DNA of 64,000 nt from Psychroserpens sp. NJDZ02 (GCF_004843725.1 NZ_CP039451.1:246501-310500); one strand, 5' to 3'; positions 28,749-38,339 are shown, counted from the first letter of the stretch. Notes: a model not told the origin generated them from the letters alone. Program-made: numbers and translations.

Positions 28749-29991
28749 TTAAAGTCCATTTAGAATTAAAAACAACATCACCTTGCTTTTTATTTAATGA
28801 TAAACCATTATTAAAATAATTATTATCTATAACATCAAAAAATAGAGCATCATATATTACCTCCATATTTTGTCTAGGTAGGTTTGTTCCAATAGCGATT
28901 AATGCCTTGTAACTTCCTTTAGTAATATTTAATGAATCAATTACACAGGTTAAACTATCATTAGGATTAAAAGGTTTATTAAAACTATTATCCAAATGTG
29001 TTCCAATTGAAAAAACTCGTCTTTGATCTTCATTCTCTACACCTATAAAGCAATAGTTGATTTTTTCTTTATAGTTTCCTTTAAATGTAATTTTGATTTT
29101 AAATTCTTTTCCTATTTCAATGGGATTATTAAGTAGTTCTACTTTTTGTATAAATTTGGATTTAAGCACATTATCATCTGTGGTTCTCATCGACTCTTTT
29201 AAGTATTCTTGTATCACTTCATCCGTTTCTCCTATCATAGAAACAGTTCCGTTTTTTAACATTATAGTATTAGAACAAAGATTACGAATAGCAGTCATAT
29301 CATGACTTACAAAAATGACTGTTCTACCATCTGAGGTGCTAATATCCTTCATTTTACCAATTGCTTTCCTTTGAAACTCGGCATCTCCAACAGCTAAAAC
29401 CTCATCAATAACCAATATTTCAGGCTCCAAAAATGCTGCTACTGCAAAGGCTAACCGTACGGTCATACCAGAACTATAGCGTTTTACAGGGGTATCTATA
29501 TAACGTTGACAACCGGAAAACTCGATAATTTCGTCGATTTTAGACGTAATCTCCTTTTTGGTCATTCCTAAAATAGCACCATTAAGATAGATATTTTCTC
29601 GTCCAGTCATTTCACTATGAAACCCTGTACCAACCTCTAATAAAGAGGCGATTCGTCCTCTTGTTTTAATTTCTCCAGTGGTAGGTCCTGTTACTTTAGA
29701 TAGTATTTTTAAAAGGGTAGATTTACCCGCTCCATTTTTTCCAATAATACCTAAAACCTCTCCTCTTTTAACTTCAAAATTAATATCCTTAAGTGCCCAA
29801 ACATACTCACTAGAACCTTTTGTACTGCGATCGTTGGATTCTCCTACTTTTAAATATGGATCTTCTTTCCCTCTAACCCGGCTCCACCAACGGTTTAAAT
29901 CGTGACTTAGAGTACCGGTTCCAACAAGTCCTAAGCGGTATTGTTTAGAAATATTTTCTGCTTTTAAGATAATATCCACTTTACCTACCAT
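28738..29991 (-). CDS. Polysaccharide ABC exporter, ATP-binding subunit with C-terminal glycan-binding domain (Wzt-like)
   Basis: 417 residues. The nucleotide-binding domain has Walker A GIIGKNGAGKSTLLK, an unusually placed signature RYSSGMTVRLAFAVA, Walker B ILVIDEVLAVGD and the switch HD, as in the Wzt/TagH/KpsT subfamily. The last ~150 residues (from about 270) are beta-rich and match in position the Wzt C-terminal domain that recognises the finished chain end. It works with the permease at 31122-32000 to flip a complete polysaccharide. Its start overlaps wecB by 7 nt. Confidence 0.9.
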   Translation of the reverse strand: MVGKVDIILKAENISKQYRLGLVGTGTLSHDLNRWWSRVRGKEDPYLKVGESNDRSTKGSSEYVWALKDINFEVKRGEVLGIIGKNGAGKSTLLKILSKVTGPTTGEIKTRGRIASLLEVGTGFHSEMTGRENIYLNGAILGMTKKEITSKIDEIIEFSGCQRYIDTPVKRYSSGMTVRLAFAVAAFLEPEILVIDEVLAVGDAEFQRKAIGKMKDISTSDGRTVIFVSHDMTAIRNLCSNTIMLKNGTVSMIGETDEVIQEYLKESMRTTDDNVLKSKFIQKVELLNNPIEIGKEFKIKITFKGNYKEKINYCFIGVENEDQRRVFSIGTHLDNSFNKPFNPNDSLTCVIDSLNITKGSYKALIAIGTNLPRQNMEVIYDALFFDVIDNNYFNNGLSLNKKQGDVVFNSKWTLNEA

Positions 29992-31103
29992 GATGTGTTT
30001 TTTAAAAAATCTATAATTTTTTGAGAAGCATCACCATCACCATAAGGGTTAATAACTGTATTTATCTGCTTAGTTTTAGATAAAATTTGTTGTGCTTTAC
30101 TTACAATAAGATCTTGATCGGTGCCTACTAAAAACGAACAACCTGCATCCACCCCTTCTTGTCTTTCTGTAACCGACCTAGTCACTAAAACAGGGACTCC
30201 AAAAGTTGGCGCCTCTTCTTGAACACCTCCTGAGTCTGAAATAATTAAGTGTGCTTTTTTCATTAACCATATAAATGTTGGATAGTCTAATGGTGCTACT
30301 AAATGCACATTTGATAGATTAGACAGTCTTTTATAAACCACTTCTTGCACGTTAGGATTAAGGTGTACTGGAAAAACAATCTCGACACCATTATCCTTAG
30401 ATATTTCAACTAAGGCATTGCATAAAGATTCAAAACCTTCTCCAAAATTTTCTCTTCTATGTCCCGTTACTAAAATTATTTTTTTATCAAAATTGACAGC
30501 TTCTTTTAAACTTTCAATTACCGGTGTATTAAATCCTTGATCTAAGATCTCTCCAGTCATTTTTAAAGCATCAATAACAGTATTACCCGTAACTAGTATT
30601 GTATTTGAAGCCACTCCTTCTTTTAAAAGGTTTTGACTAGCACTTCTCCCAGGGGCAAAATGAAAATCGGCTAACCTACCGGTTAATTGCCTATTCATTT
30701 CTTCAGGAAAAGGAGACCATTTATTGTACGTTCTTAATCCTGCTTCTACATGTGCTACCTTAATTTTTCGATTAAAAGCAGCTAATGCAATAACACTTGA
30801 TGTTGTCGTATCGCCATGTACTAAAACAAGGTCTATTTTATGTTCTATAAATATTTTATCAATCTCTTCTAGAATTCTTGAACTTAACTTATTTAATGTC
30901 TGATTAGGCGTCATTAAGTTTAAATCAAAATCTGGTTTCATTTTAAAGAACTCCAATACTTGATCCAATAAATCTCGATGTTGTGCTGTCACACAAAGTT
31001 TTGTATTGTAGCCTGATTTTAAAAACTTAAAATATACTGGAGCCATTTTTATAGCTTCAGGTCTTGTTCCTATACAAATTAAAACATTTTTATTGTCGTT
31101 CAT
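29985..31103 (-). CDS. wecB: UDP-N-acetylglucosamine 2-epimerase, non-hydrolysing
   Basis: 372 residues. Motifs are ICIGTRPEAIKMAPVYF, LVHGDTTTSSVIAL, HVEAGLRTYNKWSPFPEE, VTGHRRENFGEGF and ISDSGGVQEEAPTFGVPVL, all diagnostic of WecB. It interconverts UDP-GlcNAc and UDP-ManNAc. No WecC dehydrogenase is in the window, so ManNAc itself or ManNAcA made elsewhere may be the incorporated sugar. It is separate in function from the hydrolysing NeuC of this locus. It lies between the two ABC exporter genes. Confidence 0.94.
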   Translation of the reverse strand: MNDNKNVLICIGTRPEAIKMAPVYFKFLKSGYNTKLCVTAQHRDLLDQVLEFFKMKPDFDLNLMTPNQTLNKLSSRILEEIDKIFIEHKIDLVLVHGDTTTSSVIALAAFNRKIKVAHVEAGLRTYNKWSPFPEEMNRQLTGRLADFHFAPGRSASQNLLKEGVASNTILVTGNTVIDALKMTGEILDQGFNTPVIESLKEAVNFDKKIILVTGHRRENFGEGFESLCNALVEISKDNGVEIVFPVHLNPNVQEVVYKRLSNLSNVHLVAPLDYPTFIWLMKKAHLIISDSGGVQEEAPTFGVPVLVTRSVTERQEGVDAGCSFLVGTDQDLIVSKAQQILSKTKQINTVINPYGDGDASQKIIDFLKNTSW

Positions 31104-31121
31104 ATTTTCAAAATAGCTTAT

Positions 31122-32000
31122 CTAAACCGTATCAATAAACGTTTTTTCCGTTTTATTAAAAATTATTAATCCTAATAAAAATACGATTACACTTATACTT
31201 CCAGCATATATAAAATTAGTTATTGAAAATGCGCCAACACCTAAAGTCATATATCTAAACAATTCTATAATAGTAGTCATCGGATTATATTCTACTAGCC
31301 ACGCATATTCTGGTACTTTTTCTTTAAAATAAGATAATGGATACATCACTGCCGAACCGTACATTAATAACTGTACACCAAAAGTAACCAAGAATGTTAA
31401 GTCACGATATTTAGTAGTCAATGATGATAAAATCATGCCAAATCCTAAACCAAATAAGCCCATAAATACTATTAGTAATGGTAGTAACATTATTGCTAAT
31501 TGTGGTGCTGCCGTTACCTCTTGATTTGTAAAAAACACATAATAGAGATAAAATACGATTAGTACTAATAGCTGAATACTGAACTTTATTAAATTTGAAA
31601 ACACTACAGACAATGGGGTAATCACTCTAGGAAAGTAGACTTTACCAAAAATGCCTTGATTGGCTTTAAATGTATTACTAGTCCCTGTTAAACACGCACT
31701 AAAATAGTTCCAAGACGTTATTCCTGCCAAATTAAACAAAAAGGGAGGCACGCCTTCTCCTGTTGGAATAGCTGCTAAATTGTTAAAAATTAGAGTAAAA
31801 ATTACAGAGGTAAATAAGGGTTGAATAAAAAACCACAAAGGTCCTAAAATGGTTTGTTTATAAACTGTTATAATATCACGCTTGACAAATAAAAATAACA
31901 AATCACGATAGCTCCAAATTTCTTTAAAATTTAAATCTATCAACTTTCTTTTTGGCGATATAGTATATAGCCAATCGTTATTTTTAATTAAAGGTTTCAA
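31122..32000 (-). CDS. Polysaccharide ABC exporter, permease subunit (Wzm/TagG-like)
   Basis: 292 residues with six membrane helices of the ABC-2 type. LLFLFVKRDIITVYKQTILG is the amphipathic N-terminal segment, then PLWFFIQPLFTSVIFTLIF begins helix 1. ITSWNYFSACLTGTSNTF and FPRVITPLSVVFSNLIKF match the TagG/Wzm pattern, and NPMTTIIELFRYMTLG lies near the end. It forms the channel for the lipid-linked chain with the Wzt-like ATPase. Confidence 0.92.
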   Translation of the reverse strand: MKPLIKNNDWLYTISPKRKLIDLNFKEIWSYRDLLFLFVKRDIITVYKQTILGPLWFFIQPLFTSVIFTLIFNNLAAIPTGEGVPPFLFNLAGITSWNYFSACLTGTSNTFKANQGIFGKVYFPRVITPLSVVFSNLIKFSIQLLVLIVFYLYYVFFTNQEVTAAPQLAIMLLPLLIVFMGLFGLGFGMILSSLTTKYRDLTFLVTFGVQLLMYGSAVMYPLSYFKEKVPEYAWLVEYNPMTTIIELFRYMTLGVGAFSITNFIYAGSISVIVFLLGLIIFNKTEKTFIDTV

Positions 32001-32030
32001 AGGTTTATTTTAAATATTATGAATACTCTT

Positions 32031-34481
32031 TTATTTTATAAAAATTGATTTAATACGATTAAATACGGATTGCTTTTTAACTTCATTTTCATGATACCCA
32101 TTCCCATAGGCGCCATAACCATATCCGTAACCATACCCGTAGCCATAACCATATTTACCTTTTTGGTCATAAAAATTATATAGGAAGCTTATATTTTTAA
32201 CCTCTCCTTTTTTATGCTTGTCATTAATTAAAGACAGCATTTCTTTTTTAGTATAATCCTGTCTAACCACATATAAAGACGCATCGGCATATTCAATTAA
32301 CTCCAAAGCATCTGCTACTAAACCAACAGGAGGCGTATCTAATACAATATAATCGTAATTTGCTTTTAGCTCGTCTATAAATTGATCCATTTGCTTACCA
32401 ATTAATAACTCCGAAGGGTTTGGAGGAATTGGTCCCGAGGTGATCACATCTAAATGCGCCACCTTCGTTTTTTGAACAACGTCTTTTAACGGTTTCTGGC
32501 CTATTAAATAATTAACCGCTCCTATAGTGTTGTCAATATCAAAATCCCCAAATATTTTTGGCTTACGCAAATCTAGTCCTACCAATACTGTTTTTTTTCC
32601 GCTTAAAGCGAACACAGAAGCAATATTAATAGAACAAAATGTTTTACCTTCTCCACTAACTGAAGACGTCACCATAACCGTTTTAGTTCCTTCTAATTCG
32701 TGTTTTTTATATATAAATTGCAAACTAGATCTAACCGCTCTAAAGGCTTCTGCTACTGCCGACTTAGGTTTGTTAAAAACAGCTAGATTATTTTCTGTAT
32801 CGTTTTTACCAACCACACCTAATAATGGTATTTTGGCTAGTTTATCTAAATCACTTGGTGTATGCACTTTATTATCAAAAAAAGTAATGATAAAAGAGAG
32901 TAATAAAATAGGTAATAAAGCAGCTATAGCAGCAAATACGTATCTTATATTAAGGTTTACCGCATTACGTCCTTGTCCAATATCTTTTGCTGGCTCTATT
33001 AAAATTATATCAGAAATATTAGAAGCCTTAATTAAATCTGCTTCCCCACGTTTTGCCAAATATAAATTATAAGTACTTTGACTTAATAAATACTCACGTT
33101 CAATCGCTTCTAGTTTCTGCTGATTTTCTGGCAAGGTTGAAAACTGACTTTCCGTACTATAAATTTTAGAATTTACAGATTGTAATTGATAACCAAGATT
33201 GGTTTTTACAGAGGCAATATTCTCTAACATCACATTTTTAAGTGACGCTATTTGATTATTTAAATCTCCAAAAACAGATACATTATCCCTAACAGAAGAT
33301 TCTAAAGTAGATTTTTGTATGGATAAATTAACAATTTTTGAAATTCCTGCTATTATATTAGGATCATCAATCCCTTGCAACGCTGGCGCAGGAAAACTAG
33401 TAAAATCTTGGCTAGTCATTAAATAATTTTTCAATAAATCATAGGATAACAATGATTGACTCAAGGCTTCCTTCTGATTATTGTAGTCTTCAATTTTAGT
33501 CGACAGCAAATCACTTTCACTCTCCAAATTAAATATTTTATTACTACGCTTAAAGTTGTTTAACGAGTCTGCTTTTCTATTTACTTGTCCCTTAACTCTT
33601 GCTAATTGTTTATCGATAAACGCTACCGTATTAATAGCATATTGATTTTTACGCTGTAATTGATCCCGTTCTAGTATAAAAACAGAGGTATTTATATAAT
33701 CGACAATTTTAGCTTTATTTTTATTGGTTAAACGCGTGACTAATAATGGCGAACCTGGTTGATTGGTAACAGCGTAGTTATTAACAAAAGACGACACCGC
33801 AGCATTAAAATTAGTATACTGTATAAAAAACTCTTGCCCCTTAGCTACCGCCATATTATCGTTTTTAATCACACTTCCTTTAAAGAAAGGCAACTCGATA
33901 TACTCCTTAAATTTATACGTTTTAGAATAAGTAGGCGCAGTAATCGCCATTGTTTTTAGTGTCTTATTCTTAAAATTTTGTGTGGTTACATTTTGTGTAT
34001 CTCCCAAATCATAAGACAACTCAAAAGAGGTTTGGTCTAAAAATACAATTTTTATAGGATGCCCTATCATTTGATACGCGCTATCTAATCCTACAAATTT
34101 AAAAGGCGTAGCGCCATAACTATCTGTTTTATAAAATCGACCTTGTTTATAATATGATAAAAATAAATCTAAACTATCCACGACTTTTTCGTGGTGCTTT
34201 CTAGATTTTAAATTAAGTAAGACTTCTTGTACTTTACCAGAAATTCCGCCATAATTAAAGACTAAACTAGTATTAGAGGTAAATAATGGATTTTTATCGT
34301 CTTGTACCGTCAGCGAAGCATCAAGGGTGTATGGAAACTCTCGTCTTATATTTTGCTGATACACAACATAAAAACCTATTAAAAGTGCTAGAACAAACCA
34401 TTTCCAATAGCTTATAGTCCTAAAAACAAAGGCTTTAAAATCAAAAACCTGAATGCCATCAATATCTAATTGCTCTTCCAT
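32031..34481 (-). CDS. wzc: Polysaccharide co-polymerase / tyrosine autokinase (Wzc-like)
   Basis: 816 residues. An N-terminal Wzz domain with a membrane helix near 28-42 is followed by a long coiled-coil periplasmic region, a second helix near 510-530, and a cytoplasmic BY-kinase domain. Walker A is SSVSGEGKT at 606-614, A' is VLVGLDLRKPK near 631-641 and Walker B is YIVLDTPPVG near 707-716. The C-terminus holds seven Tyr-Gly repeats (about 777-790) plus further tyrosines, the autophosphorylation cluster. It controls chain length and export with the Wza-like protein 3 nt upstream. The YG run is encoded by a near-tandem 6-nt repeat. Confidence 0.93.
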   Translation of the reverse strand: MEEQLDIDGIQVFDFKAFVFRTISYWKWFVLALLIGFYVVYQQNIRREFPYTLDASLTVQDDKNPLFTSNTSLVFNYGGISGKVQEVLLNLKSRKHHEKVVDSLDLFLSYYKQGRFYKTDSYGATPFKFVGLDSAYQMIGHPIKIVFLDQTSFELSYDLGDTQNVTTQNFKNKTLKTMAITAPTYSKTYKFKEYIELPFFKGSVIKNDNMAVAKGQEFFIQYTNFNAAVSSFVNNYAVTNQPGSPLLVTRLTNKNKAKIVDYINTSVFILERDQLQRKNQYAINTVAFIDKQLARVKGQVNRKADSLNNFKRSNKIFNLESESDLLSTKIEDYNNQKEALSQSLLSYDLLKNYLMTSQDFTSFPAPALQGIDDPNIIAGISKIVNLSIQKSTLESSVRDNVSVFGDLNNQIASLKNVMLENIASVKTNLGYQLQSVNSKIYSTESQFSTLPENQQKLEAIEREYLLSQSTYNLYLAKRGEADLIKASNISDIILIEPAKDIGQGRNAVNLNIRYVFAAIAALLPILLLSFIITFFDNKVHTPSDLDKLAKIPLLGVVGKNDTENNLAVFNKPKSAVAEAFRAVRSSLQFIYKKHELEGTKTVMVTSSVSGEGKTFCSINIASVFALSGKKTVLVGLDLRKPKIFGDFDIDNTIGAVNYLIGQKPLKDVVQKTKVAHLDVITSGPIPPNPSELLIGKQMDQFIDELKANYDYIVLDTPPVGLVADALELIEYADASLYVVRQDYTKKEMLSLINDKHKKGEVKNISFLYNFYDQKGKYGYGYGYGYGYGYGAYGNGYHENEVKKQSVFNRIKSIFIK
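32103..32157 (-). repeat. Near-tandem hexamer repeat encoding the Tyr-Gly tail
   Basis: The DNA for the kinase tail is a run of TAYGGN units, seen on the plus strand as repeated ccgtaa/ccatac-type hexamers. Synonymous third positions vary, which lowers but does not remove the chance of slippage. Loss or gain of a unit keeps the frame and changes the number of tyrosines. Confidence 0.7.
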
Positions 34482-34484
34482 TTT

Positions 34485-35282
34485 TTAAAGGTTACGTGCT
34501 AAAAAGTAAGTACTAATCAGTACTGAAAAAATACTAGCGATGGTCGTCAGTGTCTGCGCTGCAGTCTGTCCAGCTCCAATAGACTTACGCTTTAAAGGTT
34601 TAACCATAATTAAATCGTTGGGTTGGATATAATAAAACTCCGATTGCATCGCTGCAATATCGGTTAAATCTATATGATGAATTTTTTGACCATTAGGATA
34701 CTGTCGTACAATTAACACATCTTTACGATCTCCAGTATCTAATATATCCCCTGCATTTGCTATAGCTTCTAAGATATTAACACGATCTTGATACAACACT
34801 GTTGTTCCTTTTGTTCCAATTTCTCCTAAAGTGGTATACTTCAACCCCGATAACTTAACAGTTACAAAAATCTTAGCCGTTTCTTTTAAATATTTTTGAA
34901 GGATCACTTCCTTTACTTTAGATTCTATTTCATCCGTAGTAAACCCCAACACATTAATTTCTCCTAGAATAGGAAACTCGATATTACCATGTAAATCCAC
35001 GGTAAACCCTGTATAATATAACTCCTCCTGAGTCGTCCCAATGTCACCACTAGTTGGGTTAAATATTTGAACGAGGTCGTTAATTTCTTTCTTTTCTGCT
35101 TTAACGTTAACACTTAATAAATCATTAACCTGAACGCGATACGGAGATACTAAAGCTTGTATTTGTAGAGAGTCGTTAACCACAGTGCCCTTATCTTGAA
35201 GATAAACCACATCTTTTTGAGTAATACAAGACGTACTTAATAGACCAAGTACAACGACAATACACACTACAATTTGCTTCAT
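34485..35282 (-). CDS. wza: Outer-membrane polysaccharide export lipoprotein (Wza-like)
   Basis: 265 residues. The signal MKQIVVCIVVVLGLLSTSC ends in a lipobox cysteine at residue 19. YRVQVNDLLSVNVKAEKKEI begins the Poly_export domain and FPILGEINVLGFTTDEIESK is the first SLBB domain. A C-terminal helix of about 20 hydrophobic residues would cross the outer membrane. It is shorter than E. coli Wza (379), as is usual in Bacteroidota. It is the first gene of the polysaccharide operon and has a strong promoter upstream. Confidence 0.92.
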   Translation of the reverse strand: MKQIVVCIVVVLGLLSTSCITQKDVVYLQDKGTVVNDSLQIQALVSPYRVQVNDLLSVNVKAEKKEINDLVQIFNPTSGDIGTTQEELYYTGFTVDLHGNIEFPILGEINVLGFTTDEIESKVKEVILQKYLKETAKIFVTVKLSGLKYTTLGEIGTKGTTVLYQDRVNILEAIANAGDILDTGDRKDVLIVRQYPNGQKIHHIDLTDIAAMQSEFYYIQPNDLIMVKPLKRKSIGAGQTAAQTLTTIASIFSVLISTYFLARNL

Positions 35283-35303
35283 TTTTAGGCGTTTGTTAAT
35301 TCA

Positions 35304-35334
35304 CAAATATAACCTTTCGTCATGCAAATCAAAA
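35304..35334 (-). promoter_or_regulatory. Predicted Bacteroidota sigma-A promoter for the polysaccharide operon
   Basis: On the minus strand TTTTG (35334-35330) is separated by 18 nt from TATATTTG (35311-35304), a perfect match to the -33 TTTG / -7 TAnnTTTG consensus of this phylum. It lies 22 nt upstream of the wza-like ATG, giving a very short 5' leader. The rest of the 209-nt intergenic region serves the divergent ABC-F gene but shows no equally clear plus-strand promoter. Confidence 0.75.
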
Positions 35335-35491
35335 CATTTATCGGTGTTTTTGGTATATACACGTAGTATATCAAACCCAAACCGCTTCTTAATGTAATTG
35401 CTTTTATTTTTACTACTCTAAAAAACAACTTTTTACTTTTCACTTTCTACATTTCACTTAATATTAACCATCTTTGTAAAAAAAATATCCA

Positions 35492-37360
35492 TTGAATTAT
35501 CTAACAGTAGAAAATATCGCTAAATCTTATGGCGAATTAACATTATTTGAAGGCCTTTCTTTTAGTGTGCATAAAGATCAAAAAATTGCATTTGTTGCAA
35601 AAAACGGAACCGGAAAAACCTCTATTTTAAATATGTTAGCTGGTTTTGATGCGCCAGATACTGGAAATATTATTTACAGAAAAGATATAAAAGTCGCTTT
35701 TTTACCTCAAGATCCTAAACTAGATCCAACCTTAACTATCGAGGAATCGATCTTTAATTCTGACAATCCTATTTTAGATGTCATAAAAAATTACGAAAAA
35801 GCACTATTAAATCCTGAAGATGAAGATGCCTATCAAAAAGCATTTGAACAAATGGATAGAAATAATGCTTGGGACTTTGAAACGCAATACAAGCAAATAC
35901 TTTCTAAATTAAAATTAGATGACTTAAATCAAAAAGTAAGCGTGCTATCTGGAGGTCAAAAAAAACGTCTTAGTTTAGCTAATGCCTTAATTAATAAACC
36001 AGATTTACTAATTTTAGATGAGCCGACTAACCACCTTGATTTAGAAATGATCGAATGGTTAGAAGCCTTTTTTGCCAAAGAAAACATCACTTTATTTATG
36101 GTGACCCACGACCGGTTTTTTCTAGAGCGCGTGTGTAACGAAATTATAGAGTTAGATCATGGCGAATTATATAACTACAAAGGAAACTACTCTTACTACC
36201 TAGAAAAGAAAGAAGAGCGTATAAACAGAGAGCAAGTCGAAACAGGGAAAGCAAAACAGCTCTTTAAAAAAGAATTGGTTTGGATGCGTCGCCAACCTAA
36301 AGCACGTACTACTAAATCTAAATCTAGAATTGACGATTTTACCGAAATTAAACATAAAGCTTCCCAACGTAGAAACGATCATGTTATCGAGCTTGAGCTT
36401 AATATGGAACGTTTAGGAAGTAAAATTGTCGAGTTAGTCAAGCTATCTAAATCATTTAAAGACAAAATGATATTAGACTCATTTGATTACAACTTCCAAC
36501 GCGGAGAACGTGTGGGGATTATCGGTAAAAACGGAACTGGAAAGTCTACTTTTCTTAACATGTTAACCCAAACCATACAACCCGATAGTGGTAAAATTTT
36601 AATTGGAGAAACGGTCAAGTTTGGATATTACACCCAAGCCGGTATTACCCCAAAACCAAACCAAAAAGTTATTGACGTTGTTAGAGATTTTGGAGATTAT
36701 ATTCCATTAAAAAAAGGACGACAAATTAGTGCACAGCAATTATTAGAGCGCTTTTTATTTGATAGAAAAAAACAATATGATTTTGTCGAAAAACTAAGTG
36801 GTGGAGAACGTAAGCGTTTGTATTTATGTACGATCTTAATACAAAACCCAAACTTTTTAATTCTGGATGAGCCGACTAACGATCTAGATATTGTTACCTT
36901 AAATGTATTAGAATCTTTCTTATTAGATTTCCCAGGTTGTTTGATAGTCGTGTCTCACGACCGTTACTTTATGGATAAAATTGTAGATCACCTACTCGTG
37001 TTTAAAGGTGAAGGTCAAGTTGAAAATTTTCCAGGTAACTATTCTGATTATCGCAGTTACGAAGACAGTAAAGCGCCAGAAAGCGACAAGAATACTGATG
37101 ATAAAAAAGAAAAGAAAGACTGGAAAAAAGATAGCAATAAAGTCACTTTATCATACAACGAACAGAAAGAATATAAGAATTTAGAAAGTAAAATAAAAGC
37201 CTTAGAATTTGACAAAAAAGAAATAGAACAAAAATTTCTAAATCCAGATTTAACGCAAGATCAAATTAAAGACCTGTCTGCTAAAATTCAGAAAATCATC
37301 GATTCGATTGAAGAAAAAGAAATGCGTTGGCTAGAATTAACTGAGAAAATGGAAGCGTAA
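35492..37360 (+). CDS. ABC-F family ATPase (Uup-like)
   Basis: 622 residues with two ABC domains and no membrane segments. Walker A motifs are KNGTGKTS (37-44) and GKNGTGKST; signatures are LSGGQKKRLSLANAL and LSGGERKRLYLCTIL; both Walker B motifs end LDEPTN. A charged linker (about 240-310) and a C-terminal coiled coil (about 545-622) match Uup-type ribosome-associated factors. The start must be TTG: the frame has a TAA about 15 nt upstream, and the first in-frame ATG (residue 48) would delete Walker A. No Shine-Dalgarno is seen. A hairpin terminator follows. Confidence 0.92.
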   Translation: MNYLTVENIAKSYGELTLFEGLSFSVHKDQKIAFVAKNGTGKTSILNMLAGFDAPDTGNIIYRKDIKVAFLPQDPKLDPTLTIEESIFNSDNPILDVIKNYEKALLNPEDEDAYQKAFEQMDRNNAWDFETQYKQILSKLKLDDLNQKVSVLSGGQKKRLSLANALINKPDLLILDEPTNHLDLEMIEWLEAFFAKENITLFMVTHDRFFLERVCNEIIELDHGELYNYKGNYSYYLEKKEERINREQVETGKAKQLFKKELVWMRRQPKARTTKSKSRIDDFTEIKHKASQRRNDHVIELELNMERLGSKIVELVKLSKSFKDKMILDSFDYNFQRGERVGIIGKNGTGKSTFLNMLTQTIQPDSGKILIGETVKFGYYTQAGITPKPNQKVIDVVRDFGDYIPLKKGRQISAQQLLERFLFDRKKQYDFVEKLSGGERKRLYLCTILIQNPNFLILDEPTNDLDIVTLNVLESFLLDFPGCLIVVSHDRYFMDKIVDHLLVFKGEGQVENFPGNYSDYRSYEDSKAPESDKNTDDKKEKKDWKKDSNKVTLSYNEQKEYKNLESKIKALEFDKKEIEQKFLNPDLTQDQIKDLSAKIQKIIDSIEEKEMRWLELTEKMEA

Positions 37361-37382
37361 TTTAATCGCCATTCTACTTAAC

Positions 37383-37433
37383 AAATTCAGTCTCCTCTTC
37401 AACTATAAAGAAGAGACTGAATTTTAATTTTCC
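37383..37433 (+). terminator. Rho-independent terminator after the ABC-F gene
   Basis: An inverted repeat (AAATTCAGTCTC...CTCTTC, 9-nt loop, GAAGAG-ACTGAATTT) with a small asymmetry is followed by TTTTAATTTTCC. It starts 23 nt after the stop codon. The stem is long and the T tract on the plus strand fits plus-strand termination. Confidence 0.75.
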
Positions 37434-37477
37434 TAATACGGAAATGACAAGAAAGAAGCGTTTGAACCAACATCAAA

Positions 37478-38257
37478 ATGAGTAAGACCTACCAAATACA
37501 ATCCTACTTTAATTTCCTAAAACGCTCCACCAATCAGCATGGTGTGCACTCCCCTTTTGTTTATGATTTGGTGACGAAGTGTTTTTATGACAAAAAAAAG
37601 TACCCCGCTTACCAAGACATAAAAGCCTACAGACAACAATTATTAAGTAATACAGCTTCTCTTAAGGTTACCGACTTAGGAACAGGCAGTCAAGTGTTTA
37701 AAACCAATAAAAGATCTATTTCCAAAATGGCTGCGGTTGCTGGCTCTAGCTATAAAGATGCTAAGTTATTATATAGACTAACGCAATACTTACAGTGTGA
37801 TTCCATTTTAGAACTCGGCACATCTTTAGGTATTGCCACGCAAGCATTAGCATTAGGACATCCTAAAGCAACACTTACCACTATTGAAGGTTGCCCAAAC
37901 ATTTCGGCAGCAGCCAAAAACACCTTTAAAACATTCGATTTAAATCACATCGACGTTGTAACCAATGATTTTAGAGACGCCATCAATAGACTACAAACTA
38001 ACACTTATGATTTAGTTTATTTTGATGGGAATCATCAAAAAGAACCCACCTTGCAGTATTTTGAAGCTTTACTTCCAACAATCACTAACGACTCGCTGTT
38101 TATATTTGATGATATTTATTGGTCAAAAGACATGACAGACGCTTGGAATATGATTAAACAACACCCTAAAGTCACCGTAACTATTGACACTTACAACTTT
38201 GGTTTTGTATTTTTTAGACAAGAACAAGCTAAAGAGCATTTTACCATTAGATTATAA
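37478..38257 (+). CDS. Class I SAM-dependent methyltransferase (O-methyltransferase-like)
   Basis: 259 residues. SILELGTSLGIATQALALG is motif I, TTIEGCPNISAAAKNTF follows as motif II, and YDLVYFDGNHQKEPTLQYF resembles the metal-site strand of catechol-type O-methyltransferases. The N-terminus contains NQHGVHSPFVYDLVTKCFYD, a block I associate with a widespread Bacteroidota protein of unknown substrate. It lies alone between two unrelated genes, 117 nt from the ABC-F stop. Confidence 0.82.
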   Translation: MSKTYQIQSYFNFLKRSTNQHGVHSPFVYDLVTKCFYDKKKYPAYQDIKAYRQQLLSNTASLKVTDLGTGSQVFKTNKRSISKMAAVAGSSYKDAKLLYRLTQYLQCDSILELGTSLGIATQALALGHPKATLTTIEGCPNISAAAKNTFKTFDLNHIDVVTNDFRDAINRLQTNTYDLVYFDGNHQKEPTLQYFEALLPTITNDSLFIFDDIYWSKDMTDAWNMIKQHPKVTVTIDTYNFGFVFFRQEQAKEHFTIRL

Positions 38258-38339
38258 ACTATTCGTTTTACTTAAAATAAAACGACGTTAAAAAAATATA
38301 ACTATATTTAGCCTCTTCTAACCAAAAACCAACCAAAAC

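Noticed and set aside
32103..32157. Short tandem repeat considered as a CRISPR array
   Set aside because: The unit is six nt, there are no spacers, and it encodes the Tyr-Gly tail of Wzc.
32527..33072. 181-codon plus-strand frame opposite the Wzc kinase domain
   Set aside because: It mirrors the codon structure of the kinase gene and has no initiation signals; the kinase motifs on the minus strand decide the coding strand.
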